DNA of 30,488 bases from Anoxynatronum sibiricum (GCF_039414295.1 NZ_JBCITM010000029.1:1-30488); one strand, 5' to 3'; positions 13,417 through 21,381 are shown, numbered from the stretch's first letter. The notes: generated by a model not told the origin, from the letters alone. Numbers and translations: made by a program.

Positions 13417-14255
13417 AAATGGTTCACCATCTCTTCCACCGTCAGCACATCCTCAGGCAAATCAATGCCTTCACTTCGGAGTTCAGCTGCCAAGTCTGTC
13501 ATCTGAGGCACATCCAACCCCAGGGCTTTCAACTCATCCACCCGTGCAAACACTTCCCGGGGTGTCCCCTGCATCACCAACTGTCCATCTTCCATGACCA
13601 CCACCCGGTGAGCTTCCACGGCTTCTTCCATAAAGTGAGTAATATGAATCACCGTAATGCCTTCTTCCCTATTGAGGTTTCTGATGGCGTTCACCACTTC
13701 TCTTCTACCGGAAGGATCCAGCATGGCCGTCGGTTCATCAAATATAATGCAAGCGGGTTTCATGGCTATCACACCGGCGATGGCAATGCGCTGCTTTTGC
13801 CCCCCCGACAGGAGGTGTGGCGCTTTATGCCTGTAGTCGCTCATGTCTACCCGGTGCAGGGCATTGGTTACCCTGGTTCCAATTTCAGCAGGATCAATTC
13901 CCAGATTTTCAGGCCCGAAGGCAACATCTTCTTCTACAATGGTGGCCACAATCTGATTGTCCGGGTTTTGAAAGACCATGCCTGCCGTCTGTCGTATTTC
14001 CCAGAGCAGTTCCTGATTCTTCGTATCCATCCCAGCTACCAGAACCGTTCCGGCAGTCGGTAGCAGCAGTGCGTTCAGATGCTTTGCCAGCGTGGATTTT
14101 CCTGAGCCATTGTGTCCAATCACCACAAGGTGCTCACCCTTTGAAACGTTCAGGGTCACCTCTTTAAGAGCAATCAGGTCGGCTTCATCATGACTTCTGT
14201 ATTCAAAGGTCAGGCCTTTAACTTCTATGATGGGTTTCTGTTGATTCATTTCCAT
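13392..14255 (-). CDS. ecfA1: ECF transporter ATPase subunit EcfA1
   Basis: A 287-residue ABC ATPase. Walker A is GHNGSGKST, the Q-loop is QNPDNQIV, the signature is LSGGQKQRIAIAG, Walker B is CIIFDEPTAMLDP, and the switch histidine is in ITHFMEE. QNPDNQ is typical of EcfA1. The ATG at 14255 follows AGGAG by 8 bases. An intrinsic terminator lies directly upstream (14276-14310) with no space for a promoter after it, so the ecf genes depend on read-through from rplQ or on a promoter inside rplQ. Confidence 0.95.
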   Translation of the reverse strand: MEMNQQKPIIEVKGLTFEYRSHDEADLIALKEVTLNVSKGEHLVVIGHNGSGKSTLAKHLNALLLPTAGTVLVAGMDTKNQELLWEIRQTAGMVFQNPDNQIVATIVEEDVAFGPENLGIDPAEIGTRVTNALHRVDMSDYRHKAPHLLSGGQKQRIAIAGVIAMKPACIIFDEPTAMLDPSGRREVVNAIRNLNREEGITVIHITHFMEEAVEAHRVVVMEDGQLVMQGTPREVFARVDELKALGLDVPQMTDLAAELRSEGIDLPEDVLTVEEMVNHLCQLKSKN

Positions 14256-14275
14256 CGACGATTCTCCTATACCCT

Positions 14276-14310
14276 AAAAAAACAGGGACTAAGCATGATG
14301 ACTTAATCCC
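14276..14310 (-). terminator. Intrinsic terminator between rplQ and ecfA1
   Basis: On the minus strand GGGATTAAG (14310-14302) pairs with CTTAGTCCC (14293-14285), giving 9 base pairs with one G-U, around an 8-base loop. It is followed by TG and T7 (14282-14276). It closely fits the standard intrinsic terminator form and would end or attenuate the S10-spc-alpha transcript after rplQ. Confidence 0.85.
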
Positions 14311-14320
14311 GAGTTAGTGT

Positions 14321-14662
14321 TTATACCAGTTCCAATACGACCATTTCTGCACCGTCACCTTTGCGCGGTTCCAATCTTAAAATACGGGTATATCCGCCAT
14401 TGCGCTCCTGATACTTGGGTGCAATTTCATCAAAAAGGTTTTTGACAATGGTTTCTTCTGTGATGAAGGCAAGTGCTTGTCGACGGGCATGTAGGTCGCC
14501 ACGTTTTCCAAGGGTGATCATTTTTTCAGCCAGTCTGCGGGCTTCTTTTGCTCTGGTGACAGTTGTTTGAATCTTGCCGTGTTTCAACAAACTTGTCACC
14601 ATGTTTCTGAGCATCAGGTCGCGGTGCGCACTGACACGTCCCAGCTTTCGATATGCTGCCAT
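14321..14662 (-). CDS. rplQ: 50S ribosomal protein L17
   Basis: A 113-residue L17, the compact bacterial form. It begins MAAYRKLGRVSAHRDLMLRN and ends in the beta-rich GGYTRILRLEPRKGDGAEM stretch. L17 lies near the peptide exit tunnel opening. It is the last gene of the alpha operon, 43 bases after rpoA, and is followed within 11 bases by an intrinsic terminator. The start has GGAGGG just upstream of the ATG. Confidence 0.98.
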   Translation of the reverse strand: MAAYRKLGRVSAHRDLMLRNMVTSLLKHGKIQTTVTRAKEARRLAEKMITLGKRGDLHARRQALAFITEETIVKNLFDEIAPKYQERNGGYTRILRLEPRKGDGAEMVVLELV

Positions 14663-14705
14663 GCTTTTCCCTCCTTACGATACAGTATCAAATCGATGCA
14701 CCTGA

Positions 14706-15653
14706 CTATTCTTCTTTGGATTTCAGACCCAGGCCCAATGCAATCAGCTTCTTCTGAACTTCTTCCAAAGATTTCTTGCCCAGGTTGCGAACTTTCATCA
14801 TTTCTTCATCATTCTTTTGGGTCAGCTCTTCCACCGTATTGATGCCTGCCCGCTTTAGACAGTTATAGGAACGCACGGAAAGATCCAGTTCTTCAATGGT
14901 CATTTCCAGCACTTTTTCCTTTTCATCGTCTTCCTTCTGCACCATAATTTCCACAGCACTCACGTGCTCGGTCAAGTGAATGAACAGATTCAGATGCTCC
15001 GTCATGACTTTTGCAGAAAGAGACAGGGCTTCTTCAGGTTTGATGCTGCCATCTGTGTATACTTCCATGGTCAGTTTATCGTAGTCGGTCATTTGACCCA
15101 CGCGGGTATTACCCACGGTATAACTGACCTTCTTCACCGGAGTAAAGATGGAATCCACCGGAATAACGCCGATGGGCATGGCTGGCGTTTTATTGCTTTC
15201 TGCCGCCACGTATCCTCTGCCCTGTAACACATTCATTTCCATGTTTAAACGTGCACCTGCTGCCAAAGTGGCAATATGCATTTCCGGATTGAGTATTTCA
15301 ACATCCGCATCCGCAATCAAGTCACCTGCCGTAACAGTTCCTTCGCCTTCCGCTTCGATACGCAGGGTTTTGGGTTCATTTCCATGCACCCGGATTGAAA
15401 GGTCTTTAATGTTCAGAATGATCTCTGTGATGTCTTCTTTTACCCCTTCAACATTGTCAAACTCATGCAGAATGCCCTCAATGTGGACAGATGTCACTGC
15501 TGCTCCCGGCAGGGAAGACAACATAATGCGTCGCATTGAGTTGCCAAGCGTTGTGCCATATCCGCGTTCCAGCGGTTCAACAACAAACTTACCATACGTG
15601 TTGTCCTCGCTGACTTCCACGATCTCAATCTTAGGTTTTTCCATTTCGATCAT
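14706..15653 (-). CDS. rpoA: DNA-directed RNA polymerase alpha subunit
   Basis: A 315-residue alpha subunit. The N-terminal assembly domain covers about 1-230, including GYGTTLGNSMRRIMLSSLPG near 29-48, which mediates dimerisation and beta contact. The C-terminal domain (about 250-315) has the helix-hairpin-helix stretch CLKRAGINTVEEL and VRNLGKKSLEE that binds UP elements and activators. The start at 15653 has AAAGGAGGG upstream. It lies between rpsD and rplQ as in other Clostridia. Confidence 0.98.
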   Translation of the reverse strand: MIEMEKPKIEIVEVSEDNTYGKFVVEPLERGYGTTLGNSMRRIMLSSLPGAAVTSVHIEGILHEFDNVEGVKEDITEIILNIKDLSIRVHGNEPKTLRIEAEGEGTVTAGDLIADADVEILNPEMHIATLAAGARLNMEMNVLQGRGYVAAESNKTPAMPIGVIPVDSIFTPVKKVSYTVGNTRVGQMTDYDKLTMEVYTDGSIKPEEALSLSAKVMTEHLNLFIHLTEHVSAVEIMVQKEDDEKEKVLEMTIEELDLSVRSYNCLKRAGINTVEELTQKNDEEMMKVRNLGKKSLEEVQKKLIALGLGLKSKEE

Positions 15654-15710
15654 TCGACTCGTACCCTCCTTTTGACTCCCTGGTCACTCTGGCTCGTTGA
15701 GGGGATCAGT

Positions 15711-15726
15711 ATCCGTTCTAACGGAT
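15711..15726 (-). promoter_or_regulatory. Small hairpin at the rpsD stop codon
   Basis: ATCCGT (15711-15716) and ACGGAT (15721-15726) form a perfect 6-bp stem with a 4-base loop, possibly 7 bp with a 2-base loop. The structure begins at the last base of the rpsD stop codon, inside a 72-base gap before rpoA. It has no U-tract, so a role in mRNA stability or processing is the most that can be suggested. Confidence 0.3.
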
Positions 15727-16349
15727 TATTTGGAGTATAGCTCAACAATCAGGTTCTCGGAAATCGGCAGGTCAATATCTTCGCGGTTCGGCATGGAAAC
15801 CACTTTCCCCTGCAGGTTTTCAAGATCAGCAGACAGCCACTCGGGCGCGTTTCCTTTTGCTTCTTCCACCTGAGCCTTGAATTTGGGAAGGCCTTTGGAT
15901 CTTTCTGATGCTTTGATTTCATCACCTACGGATACCAGATAGGAAGGAATATCAACCTTCTTGCCATTTACCGTGAAATGACCGTGGACCACCAGTTGTC
16001 TGGCCTGTGCCCGTGAAGCGGCAAAACCCAGTCGGAATACCACATTGTCCAGTCTTGTTTCCAGGATTCGAAGCAGATTCTCACCAGTAATCCCTTTCTG
16101 GTGATCAGCCATTTCATAATACTTTCTAAACTGAGTTTCCAGAACACCATAATGGCGCTTGGCTTTCTGCTTTTCACGCAGCTGGATTCCATAGTTCGAC
16201 AGCTTTTTACGGCTGGTTCCATGTTGTCCAGGCGCCATGTTGCGCTTGTTGATTGCACATTTATCGGTATAGCACCGGTCGCCTTTTAAATAAAGCTTCA
16301 TTCCTTCTCTGCGGCATAGTCTGCACACAGCTTCGGTATATCTTGCCAT
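15726..16349 (-). CDS. rpsD: 30S ribosomal protein S4 (zinc-binding form)
   Basis: A 207-residue S4, a primary 16S rRNA-binding protein that nucleates 30S assembly and in some bacteria represses its own operon. Four cysteines, Cys9, Cys12, Cys26 and Cys31, form the zinc knuckle of the C+ form. The S4 RNA-binding domain (RLDNVVFRLGFAASRAQARQLV) is at about 93-114. Its place between rpsK and rpoA is typical of Clostridia and unlike Bacillus, where rpsD is elsewhere. This makes control of this operon by S4 a reasonable idea (see the leader at 17241-17299). Confidence 0.98.
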   Translation of the reverse strand: MARYTEAVCRLCRREGMKLYLKGDRCYTDKCAINKRNMAPGQHGTSRKKLSNYGIQLREKQKAKRHYGVLETQFRKYYEMADHQKGITGENLLRILETRLDNVVFRLGFAASRAQARQLVVHGHFTVNGKKVDIPSYLVSVGDEIKASERSKGLPKFKAQVEEAKGNAPEWLSADLENLQGKVVSMPNREDIDLPISENLIVELYSK

Positions 16350-16377
16350 CGGTTCATGACACCTCCTTAAATATCAA

Positions 16378-16776
16378 TTAGACTCTTCGTCGTTTTGGTG
16401 GTCTGCAGCCATTATGCGGAATCGGTGTTTCATCCTTAATCATGCTCACTTCAAGGCCTGCTGCCTGCAGTGAGCGGATGGCTGCTTCTCGGCCCGCTCC
16501 GGGTCCTCGCACAAAAACTTCTACAGTTTTCAGCCCATGTTCCATGGCTGCTTTTGCTGCAGATTCTGCTGCCATCTGGGCAGCAAAAGGAGTGGATTTT
16601 CGGGAGCCTTTGAATCCCAGCTGGCCTGCACTGGCCCAGGCAATGGTATTGCCGCTGGTGTCTGTCAAGGTGATGATTGAATTATTAAAAGTGGACTGAA
16701 TATGTGCATGACCACGTTCGATATTCTTGCGCTCTTTTCTTCTTCGGCTGACTTTCTTGCGTACTGCTTTTGCCAT
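16378..16776 (-). CDS. rpsK: 30S ribosomal protein S11
   Basis: A 132-residue S11, full length, with the basic N terminus KKVSRRRKERK, the central NSIITLTDTSGNTIAWASAG block and the C-terminal IPHNGCRPPKRRRV that is nearly invariant. S11 lies on the 30S platform next to the Shine-Dalgarno helix. It is 22 bases after rpsM and 28 before rpsD. Confidence 0.98.
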   Translation of the reverse strand: MAKAVRKKVSRRRKERKNIERGHAHIQSTFNNSIITLTDTSGNTIAWASAGQLGFKGSRKSTPFAAQMAAESAAKAAMEHGLKTVEVFVRGPGAGREAAIRSLQAAGLEVSMIKDETPIPHNGCRPPKRRRV

Positions 16777-16798
16777 TCGCTCTTCCCTCCTTACTTAA

Positions 16799-17170
16799 CT
16801 ATTTTTTCTTCTTGCGTCCAACAGTCTTTTTAGGACCTTTACGTGTTCTTGCGTTGGTTTTGGTTTTTTGTCCATGCACCGGCAATCCTTTAATGTGTCG
16901 GATCCCGCGATAGCATCGGATTTCTTTTAGACGTTTAATGTTCAGCGCAATTTCCCGGCGCAGATCACCTTCTACATGGTAGTCGGTGTCAATGGTCTTA
17001 CGAAGTGAACTAACTTCTTCTTCGGTCAGATCCTTAATGCGGGTATCCGGGTTAATGTTGCAGCTTGCCAGAATTTTGTTGGATGTGTTGCGTCCGATTC
17101 CAAAAATATAGGTCAGTCCAATTTCAACGCGCTTATCTCTGGGTAAATCCACACCAGCAATACGTGCCAT
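16799..17170 (-). CDS. rpsM: 30S ribosomal protein S13
   Basis: A 123-residue S13, starting MARIAGVDLPRDKR. It has the helix-two-turn-helix region (IGLTYIFGIGR) and the basic tail KKTVGRKKKK that reaches the P-site tRNA. The ATG at 17170 is preceded by AGGAGGTG at the right distance; an upstream in-frame GTG at 17182 overlaps that site and is rejected. The gap of 141 bases before it is the longest between the spc genes and rplQ and is structured. Confidence 0.97.
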   Translation of the reverse strand: MARIAGVDLPRDKRVEIGLTYIFGIGRNTSNKILASCNINPDTRIKDLTEEEVSSLRKTIDTDYHVEGDLRREIALNIKRLKEIRCYRGIRHIKGLPVHGQKTKTNARTRKGPKKTVGRKKKK

Positions 17171-17240
17171 TAACAAATACACCTCCTAAATCAGTTCCTT
17201 AAGTTTATTCAACGTTAATTTATATGTGACGGTGATAACT

Positions 17241-17299
17241 GCGAAGTGTCCTTCGCTCTATTGCACAGGGAATCAGGTAAACCTGACAGCCGCTCCCTG
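17241..17299 (-). promoter_or_regulatory. Structured RNA upstream of rpsM (candidate alpha-operon control site)
   Basis: On the minus-strand RNA, CAGGGA (17299-17294) pairs with TCCCTG (17071 offset aside, at 17271-17266) and encloses TCAGG/CCTGA (17286-17273). A separate perfect hairpin GCGAAG-GACA-CTTCGC follows at 17256-17241. There is no U-tract, so these are not terminators. The 141-base gap between rpmJ and rpsM, the presence of rpsD in this operon, and the known S4-binding leader before rpsM in E. coli suggest a site for ribosomal protein autoregulation, but no match to a known motif is claimed. Confidence 0.45.
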
Positions 17300-17311
17300 A
17301 AATCCATAGGG

Positions 17312-17425
17312 TTATCCTTGTTTTTGTTTATGCTTGGGGTTCTGGCAAATCACCATAACTTTCCCACTGCGGCGAATCACCTGACATTTTTCACAGATAG
17401 GTTTTACGGAAGCTCTCACTTTCAA
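17312..17425 (-). CDS. rpmJ: 50S ribosomal protein L36 (zinc-binding form)
   Basis: A 37-residue protein that reads MKVRASVKPICEKCQVIRRS at its start and ends PKHKQKQG, an unmistakable L36. Cys11, Cys14, Cys27 and His32 form the zinc site of the C+ form. The start codon is TTG at 17425, with GGAGG seven bases upstream. It is 42 bases after infA, the normal order. L36 sits in the 50S near the GTPase-associated region and joins late in assembly. Confidence 0.96.
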   Translation of the reverse strand: MKVRASVKPICEKCQVIRRSGKVMVICQNPKHKQKQG

Positions 17426-17467
17426 CCTAATCCCTCCTTCTTCAACGTTCACTTGTGGATTAGCCGG

Positions 17468-17686
17468 TTACTTTTTACGCCAGGTGATGCGGCCTCTCTT
17501 AAGGTCATAAGGAGACAGTTCCACAGTCACCTGATCTCCCGGAAGAATTCGGATAAAATGCATTCGGAGTTTTCCGGAGATATGGGCCAAAATTTCATGA
17601 CCGTTTTCCAGCTGTACAATAAACATGGCATTCGGTAATGCTTCTTTGACGGTACCTTCTACTTCAATGACATCCTTCTTTGACAT
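17468..17686 (-). CDS. infA: Translation initiation factor IF-1
   Basis: A 72-residue OB-fold protein, exactly the family length, with ENGHEILAHISGKLRMHFIRILPGD-type core and ending DLKRGRITWRKK. It blocks the A site during initiation with IF-2 and IF-3. The ATG at 17686 is preceded by GGAGGGTGA, which also contains the stop codon of the KOW gene upstream. An in-frame ATG six codons earlier lies inside the KOW gene and is rejected. Confidence 0.98.
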   Translation of the reverse strand: MSKKDVIEVEGTVKEALPNAMFIVQLENGHEILAHISGKLRMHFIRILPGDQVTVELSPYDLKRGRITWRKK

Positions 17687-17693
17687 GCAGCCA

Positions 17694-17990
17694 TCACCCT
17701 CCATTCTTCCCCGGCTCGTTGTCCGTCAATCTTTCCAGTTCAACTCTTATCAGGGCATTGTTCATTTTTTTCTCCGACAGAATGCGTTGTCGAATCTCTT
17801 CGGAGATCAGGCCCGCCGAGACGAAATGCTTGCTCTTTTTCTTCTTTGGCCTGTCAAGTCTTCGCAGCTTGCCGTCAACCAGCAAAGCGTGGGTTTCATC
17901 CAGTACATCGATGACAACCAGATACCTTCCTTTGTCCCGACCCTGAATCGACCTGACTACCTGCCCAATTTGAAGTGGTTCCTGTTTCAC
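17694..17990 (-). CDS. KOW-domain RNA-binding protein
   Basis: A 98-residue basic protein. The KOW motif is near residues 8-35 (IGQVVRSIQGRDKGRYLVV), followed by a lysine-rich stretch RLDRPKKKKSKHF and a predicted helical C-terminal half. It belongs to a family related to archaeal/eukaryotic L14e/L27e that sits between map and infA in many Clostridia. Its position among ribosomal genes and its RNA-binding fold suggest a role in translation or ribosome assembly, but no function is established. The start is a GTG at 17990 with GAGGTGA upstream. It is 12 bases after map and 7 before infA. Confidence 0.85.
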   Translation of the reverse strand: MKQEPLQIGQVVRSIQGRDKGRYLVVIDVLDETHALLVDGKLRRLDRPKKKKSKHFVSAGLISEEIRQRILSEKKMNNALIRVELERLTDNEPGKNGG

Positions 17991-18002
17991 AATGTCACCT
18001 CT

Positions 18003-18758
18003 TTATCCGGCATTCAGCACTGTCAGCAATTCCGGTTCTCCATCAGTGATGGCGATGGTATGTTCATGATGTGCAGAGCGTTCGCCATCTGCAGTGATGA
18101 CCGTCCATCCGTCAGGCATGACGCTTACTTGGTAGGTGCCCTGATTGATCATGGGCTCAATGGCCAAAACCATGCCTGATTTAAGTCTCGGTCCTTTTCC
18201 CGCCAACCCGAAATTGGGAATCTGGGGTTCTTCGTGCAGCGCTGTCCCAATGCCATGTCCCACATAATTTCGAACCACCGAAAAGCCAGCTGCTTCTACA
18301 TACGACTGGATCGCATGGGAGATATCTGACAATCGATACCCTTCCCGGGCATACCGGATTCCCTCATAAAAGCTGTTCCTTGTGATGTCGATGAGCCGTT
18401 TTGTCTGGGTACTGATGGTACCCACCGGATAGGTTTTGGCAGCATCTGCAAAGTATCCGTTAAGTTGAACGCCTGTATCAATGCTGATCATATCGCCTTC
18501 CACAAGTTGAACTTGGCCTGGGATTCCGTGAACCACCTGGTGGTTAATGGAGCTGCAGATGGAGGCTGGAAAACCGCTGTAACCCTTAAATGCGGGCACA
18601 CCACCCCTGGAACGTATATGGGCTTCTGCCGCTTCGTCCAGCTCTATGGTGGTAATTCCCGGCCGCACCATCTGTTTCATGAGGTCGTGGACTTCTGCCA
18701 CAATGACCCCGGCCTTTCTGATCTGTTCAATTTCCTGTCGAGATCGGATGTTTATCAT
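18003..18758 (-). CDS. map: Methionine aminopeptidase, type I
   Basis: A 251-residue MetAP that removes the initiator methionine from new proteins. The metal-binding residues are recognisable in SIDTG and FADAAKT (two Asp), GHGIGTALHE (His), LAIEPM (Glu) and HHEHT (Glu). The length and absence of an N-terminal extension fit type Ia. The ATG at 18758 is chosen because AAAGGA lies about 9 bases upstream; a TTG two codons earlier overlaps the adk stop codon. It is separated from adk by two bases. Confidence 0.97.
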   Translation of the reverse strand: MINIRSRQEIEQIRKAGVIVAEVHDLMKQMVRPGITTIELDEAAEAHIRSRGGVPAFKGYSGFPASICSSINHQVVHGIPGQVQLVEGDMISIDTGVQLNGYFADAAKTYPVGTISTQTKRLIDITRNSFYEGIRYAREGYRLSDISHAIQSYVEAAGFSVVRNYVGHGIGTALHEEPQIPNFGLAGKGPRLKSGMVLAIEPMINQGTYQVSVMPDGWTVITADGERSAHHEHTIAITDGEPELLTVLNAG

Positions 18759-18760
18759 GA

Positions 18761-19408
18761 TCAAGCGTCCTTTAATGCTTCGTATATAGCTTTTGTTACC
18801 GCTTCAATGCTCTGTTCTCCATCGATGGTGACCAGTAAATCCTGTGATTGGTAGAATTCAATGAGCGGAGCTGTTTCGTTCTCATAAACCTGGATGCGTT
18901 TTTCAGCCGTTTCCCGCTGATCATCCTTTCGTTGAATCACTTCGCCTCCGCAGGAGTCACAGATCCCTTCGGTGGCTGTTGGTTTAAAGACAACATGATA
19001 AGTTGCACCACACTGTTGACACACACGCCGACCAATCGCCCTCTCAATGAGAGTTTCCCTGGCCACATGTATGTTGATCACCCTGTTAAGGGCACTGCCA
19101 TCTTCCTTTAGAAACCGTTCCAGCGCCTCGGCCTGAACAACCGTGCGGGGAAAGCCATCCAGCAGAAATCCCGTCTGGCAATCCTCCTGCTTCAACCGAT
19201 CCTGGACGATGGCCACCACCAGCTCGTCGGGCACCAGCAGCCCCTGATCCAGATAGCTTTTTGCTTCTTTACCCAGGGGGGTTTCCTGTTTGATGTTGGC
19301 CCGGAAGATATCACCGGTGGAAATTTGTGGAATGTGATACTTGTTTATCAACGATTGTGCCTGTGTTCCTTTTCCTGCATTGGGCGGTCCCAGCAGAATG
19401 AGTCTCAT
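18761..19408 (-). CDS. adk: Adenylate kinase (zinc-lid form)
   Basis: A 215-residue kinase that interconverts ATP + AMP and two ADP. The P-loop is GPPNAGKGTQ, with Asn where Gly is more usual. TGDIFR and DGFPRT are the AMP-binding blocks. The lid domain carries two CxxC pairs (CQQC and CDSC), giving a structural zinc site typical of Gram-positive long adenylate kinases. The ATG at 19408 follows GGAGATGATAAG; an in-frame upstream start at 19447 adds 13 residues with no family match. It lies 45 bases after secY. Confidence 0.97.
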   Translation of the reverse strand: MRLILLGPPNAGKGTQAQSLINKYHIPQISTGDIFRANIKQETPLGKEAKSYLDQGLLVPDELVVAIVQDRLKQEDCQTGFLLDGFPRTVVQAEALERFLKEDGSALNRVINIHVARETLIERAIGRRVCQQCGATYHVVFKPTATEGICDSCGGEVIQRKDDQRETAEKRIQVYENETAPLIEFYQSQDLLVTIDGEQSIEAVTKAIYEALKDA

Positions 19409-19453
19409 CTTATCATCTCCCATGGAGTCTGTTGACAATCGAGGCACAAGGAA

Positions 19454-20728
19454 TTACTTCAGGAAACCCTGGTAGTGACGCATCATCATTTGAGCTTCGA
19501 TTTGCTTCACTGTTTCAAGGGCAACCCCGACAACAATCAGTAAGGCTGTGCCTCCGAAAGATACCGGCATGCCTGTAAAATTAAGAATGATCATCGGCAT
19601 CATGGCAATGGTCGCTAAAAAGACAGCGCCGGCCAGTGTAATGCGATTCAGCACTTTTGCCAGGTAATCGGAAGTGGGTTTTCCAGGGCGAATGCCAGGG
19701 ATAAAACCACCATTTTTTTTCATATTGGATGCAATTTCAACGGGGTTAAACGTGACCGCTGTGTAAAAGTAAGTAAAAAAGATAATCAGCAGCGCGCTCA
19801 TCAGAGCATAAATGTAAATCCCCGGGCTGCCGCTGGGTGAAAGCCATTTGGCAATGAAAAGGGCAAATCCACTGTTTTCGCCCACAAAGAACGCAATGGT
19901 CTGCGGAAATGCCAAAATTGACATGGCAAAGATCACAGGAATAACACCTGCCTGATTCACCTTCAACGGAATATGGGTGCTTTGTCCGCCGTACATTTTT
20001 CGGCCAACAACTCGTTTTGCGTATTGTACAGGAATCTTACGCTGACCTTCCTGAATAGCCACTACACCTGCAACAATGAACATCGCCACGATGGCAAAAA
20101 TAACAAGTGTAATGATGTGAATTTCGCCCTGTCTGGTCAGCATGAAGGTGCGGTACACCCCATCAGGAATCCCTGCCACGATACCAGTGAAAATCAGAAG
20201 GGAAATTCCATTGCCAATTCCATGCTCTGTAATCTGCTCACCTAACCACATGAGGAACGCTGTTCCAGCCGTCAGAGTTAAGATCACCACGATAATGCTG
20301 AAGGTGTCACGCCGAATCAGGGCTCCCCGGAACAGTCCCACACTGATGCCAGTAGCTTGGATCAACGCAAGGACCACTGTTCCATAACGGATATACTGGG
20401 CAATTTTCTTTCTTCCTTCTTCGCCTTCCTTTGACAACTCTTCGAGTGCAGGAATTGCAATGGTCAACAGTTGCATAATAATGGAAGCAGTGATGTAAGG
20501 AGTAATACTGAGAGCAAAGATGGTCATGTTTCCAAAAGCTCCGCCGGAAAACATATCAAACATTGACAGGAGCCCTGCATTCTGAACGATATCTCGAACA
20601 TAGTCAATGTTCACACCTGGCACCGGAATAACTGCCCCGAGGCGGAAGATCATCAGCATCAGCATGGTAAATGTCATTTTTTTGCGCAGGTCCGGGATTT
20701 TCCAGGCATTTCTCAGGGTAGCGAGCAA
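19454..20728 (-). CDS. secY: Protein translocase channel subunit SecY
   Basis: A 424-residue membrane protein with about ten transmembrane helices that forms the export channel with SecE and SecG. Family blocks include PGVNIDYVR near the first periplasmic loop, FALSITPYITASIIMQLL, and FIPGIRPGKPTSDYL in the cytoplasmic loop near residue 345. The start is a TTG that directly follows the rplO stop (TAATTG), with GAGGTGA a few bases upstream inside rplO, so translation is probably coupled to rplO. Confidence 0.97.
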   Translation of the reverse strand: MLATLRNAWKIPDLRKKMTFTMLMLMIFRLGAVIPVPGVNIDYVRDIVQNAGLLSMFDMFSGGAFGNMTIFALSITPYITASIIMQLLTIAIPALEELSKEGEEGRKKIAQYIRYGTVVLALIQATGISVGLFRGALIRRDTFSIIVVILTLTAGTAFLMWLGEQITEHGIGNGISLLIFTGIVAGIPDGVYRTFMLTRQGEIHIITLVIFAIVAMFIVAGVVAIQEGQRKIPVQYAKRVVGRKMYGGQSTHIPLKVNQAGVIPVIFAMSILAFPQTIAFFVGENSGFALFIAKWLSPSGSPGIYIYALMSALLIIFFTYFYTAVTFNPVEIASNMKKNGGFIPGIRPGKPTSDYLAKVLNRITLAGAVFLATIAMMPMIILNFTGMPVSFGGTALLIVVGVALETVKQIEAQMMMRHYQGFLK

Positions 20729-21172
20729 TTAAATCACCTCAGCCTTTCCGCCGGCATTTTCGATCTTCTCAATGGCGGATTTGGTAAATTTAGCAGCTTT
20801 TACCGTCACTTTTTTTGTCAGTTCGCCATCGCCAAGCACTTTCAATCCGTCTTTTTCGATTTTTTTGATGGCGCCAATTTCTTTCAGTAACTCAGCACTC
20901 ACTTCTGTCTGATCTTCAAAGCGGTTGAGCTCGTCCACATTGATGAGATTGTACTGTTTTTTGAAGATGTTTGTAAAGCCTCTTTTGGGAATTCGTCTTG
21001 CCAAGGGCATTTGTCCACCCTCAAATCCAATACGAACGCCGCCGCCGCTACGGGAACGCTGTCCGTCGCCGCCTCGGCCGGCACTTTTTCCAAGTCCTGA
21101 TCCGGTTCCCCGGCCTTTACGCTTGGTTTTATGAACACTGCCTTTGGCAGGTCTGAGTTCATGCAGTTTCAT
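20729..21172 (-). CDS. rplO: 50S ribosomal protein L15
   Basis: A 147-residue L15. The N-terminal half is a Gly/Arg-rich extended arm (GRGTGSGLGKSAGRGGDGQ) that threads into 23S rRNA. The C-terminal half is the globular domain. The ATG at 21172 follows AGGAGG by seven bases; a GTG two codons earlier overlaps that site. It is 17 bases after rpmD and directly abuts secY. Confidence 0.98.
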   Translation of the reverse strand: MKLHELRPAKGSVHKTKRKGRGTGSGLGKSAGRGGDGQRSRSGGGVRIGFEGGQMPLARRIPKRGFTNIFKKQYNLINVDELNRFEDQTEVSAELLKEIGAIKKIEKDGLKVLGDGELTKKVTVKAAKFTKSAIEKIENAGGKAEVI

Positions 21173-21189
21173 GGTCACACCTCCTGTGC

Positions 21190-21369
21190 TTAAATCTCTT
21201 CCACTTGAACCATGTGCTTAATAACTTCTATCATCCCATTCAAAGATGGGGTCATTTCTTTTTCCACTGATTGCCCAATCTTTTTCAGGCCAAGGGCCGC
21301 CACGGTTTTACGCTGCTTGGGCAGTCTTCCGATCAGGCTTTTGGTCAGTTTAATTCTCACTGTCGCCAT
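21190..21369 (-). CDS. rpmD: 50S ribosomal protein L30
   Basis: A 59-residue protein beginning MATVRIKLTKSLIGRLPKQR and ending HMVQVEEI, clearly bacterial L30 at the usual length. It was read directly from the sequence between rpsE and rplO. The ATG at 21369 has GGAGTG upstream; spacing to rpsE is 12 bases and to rplO 17. L30 is a small 50S protein found in most but not all bacteria. Confidence 0.97.
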   Translation of the reverse strand: MATVRIKLTKSLIGRLPKQRKTVAALGLKKIGQSVEKEMTPSLNGMIEVIKHMVQVEEI

Positions 21370-21381
21370 GATGTTTCACTC

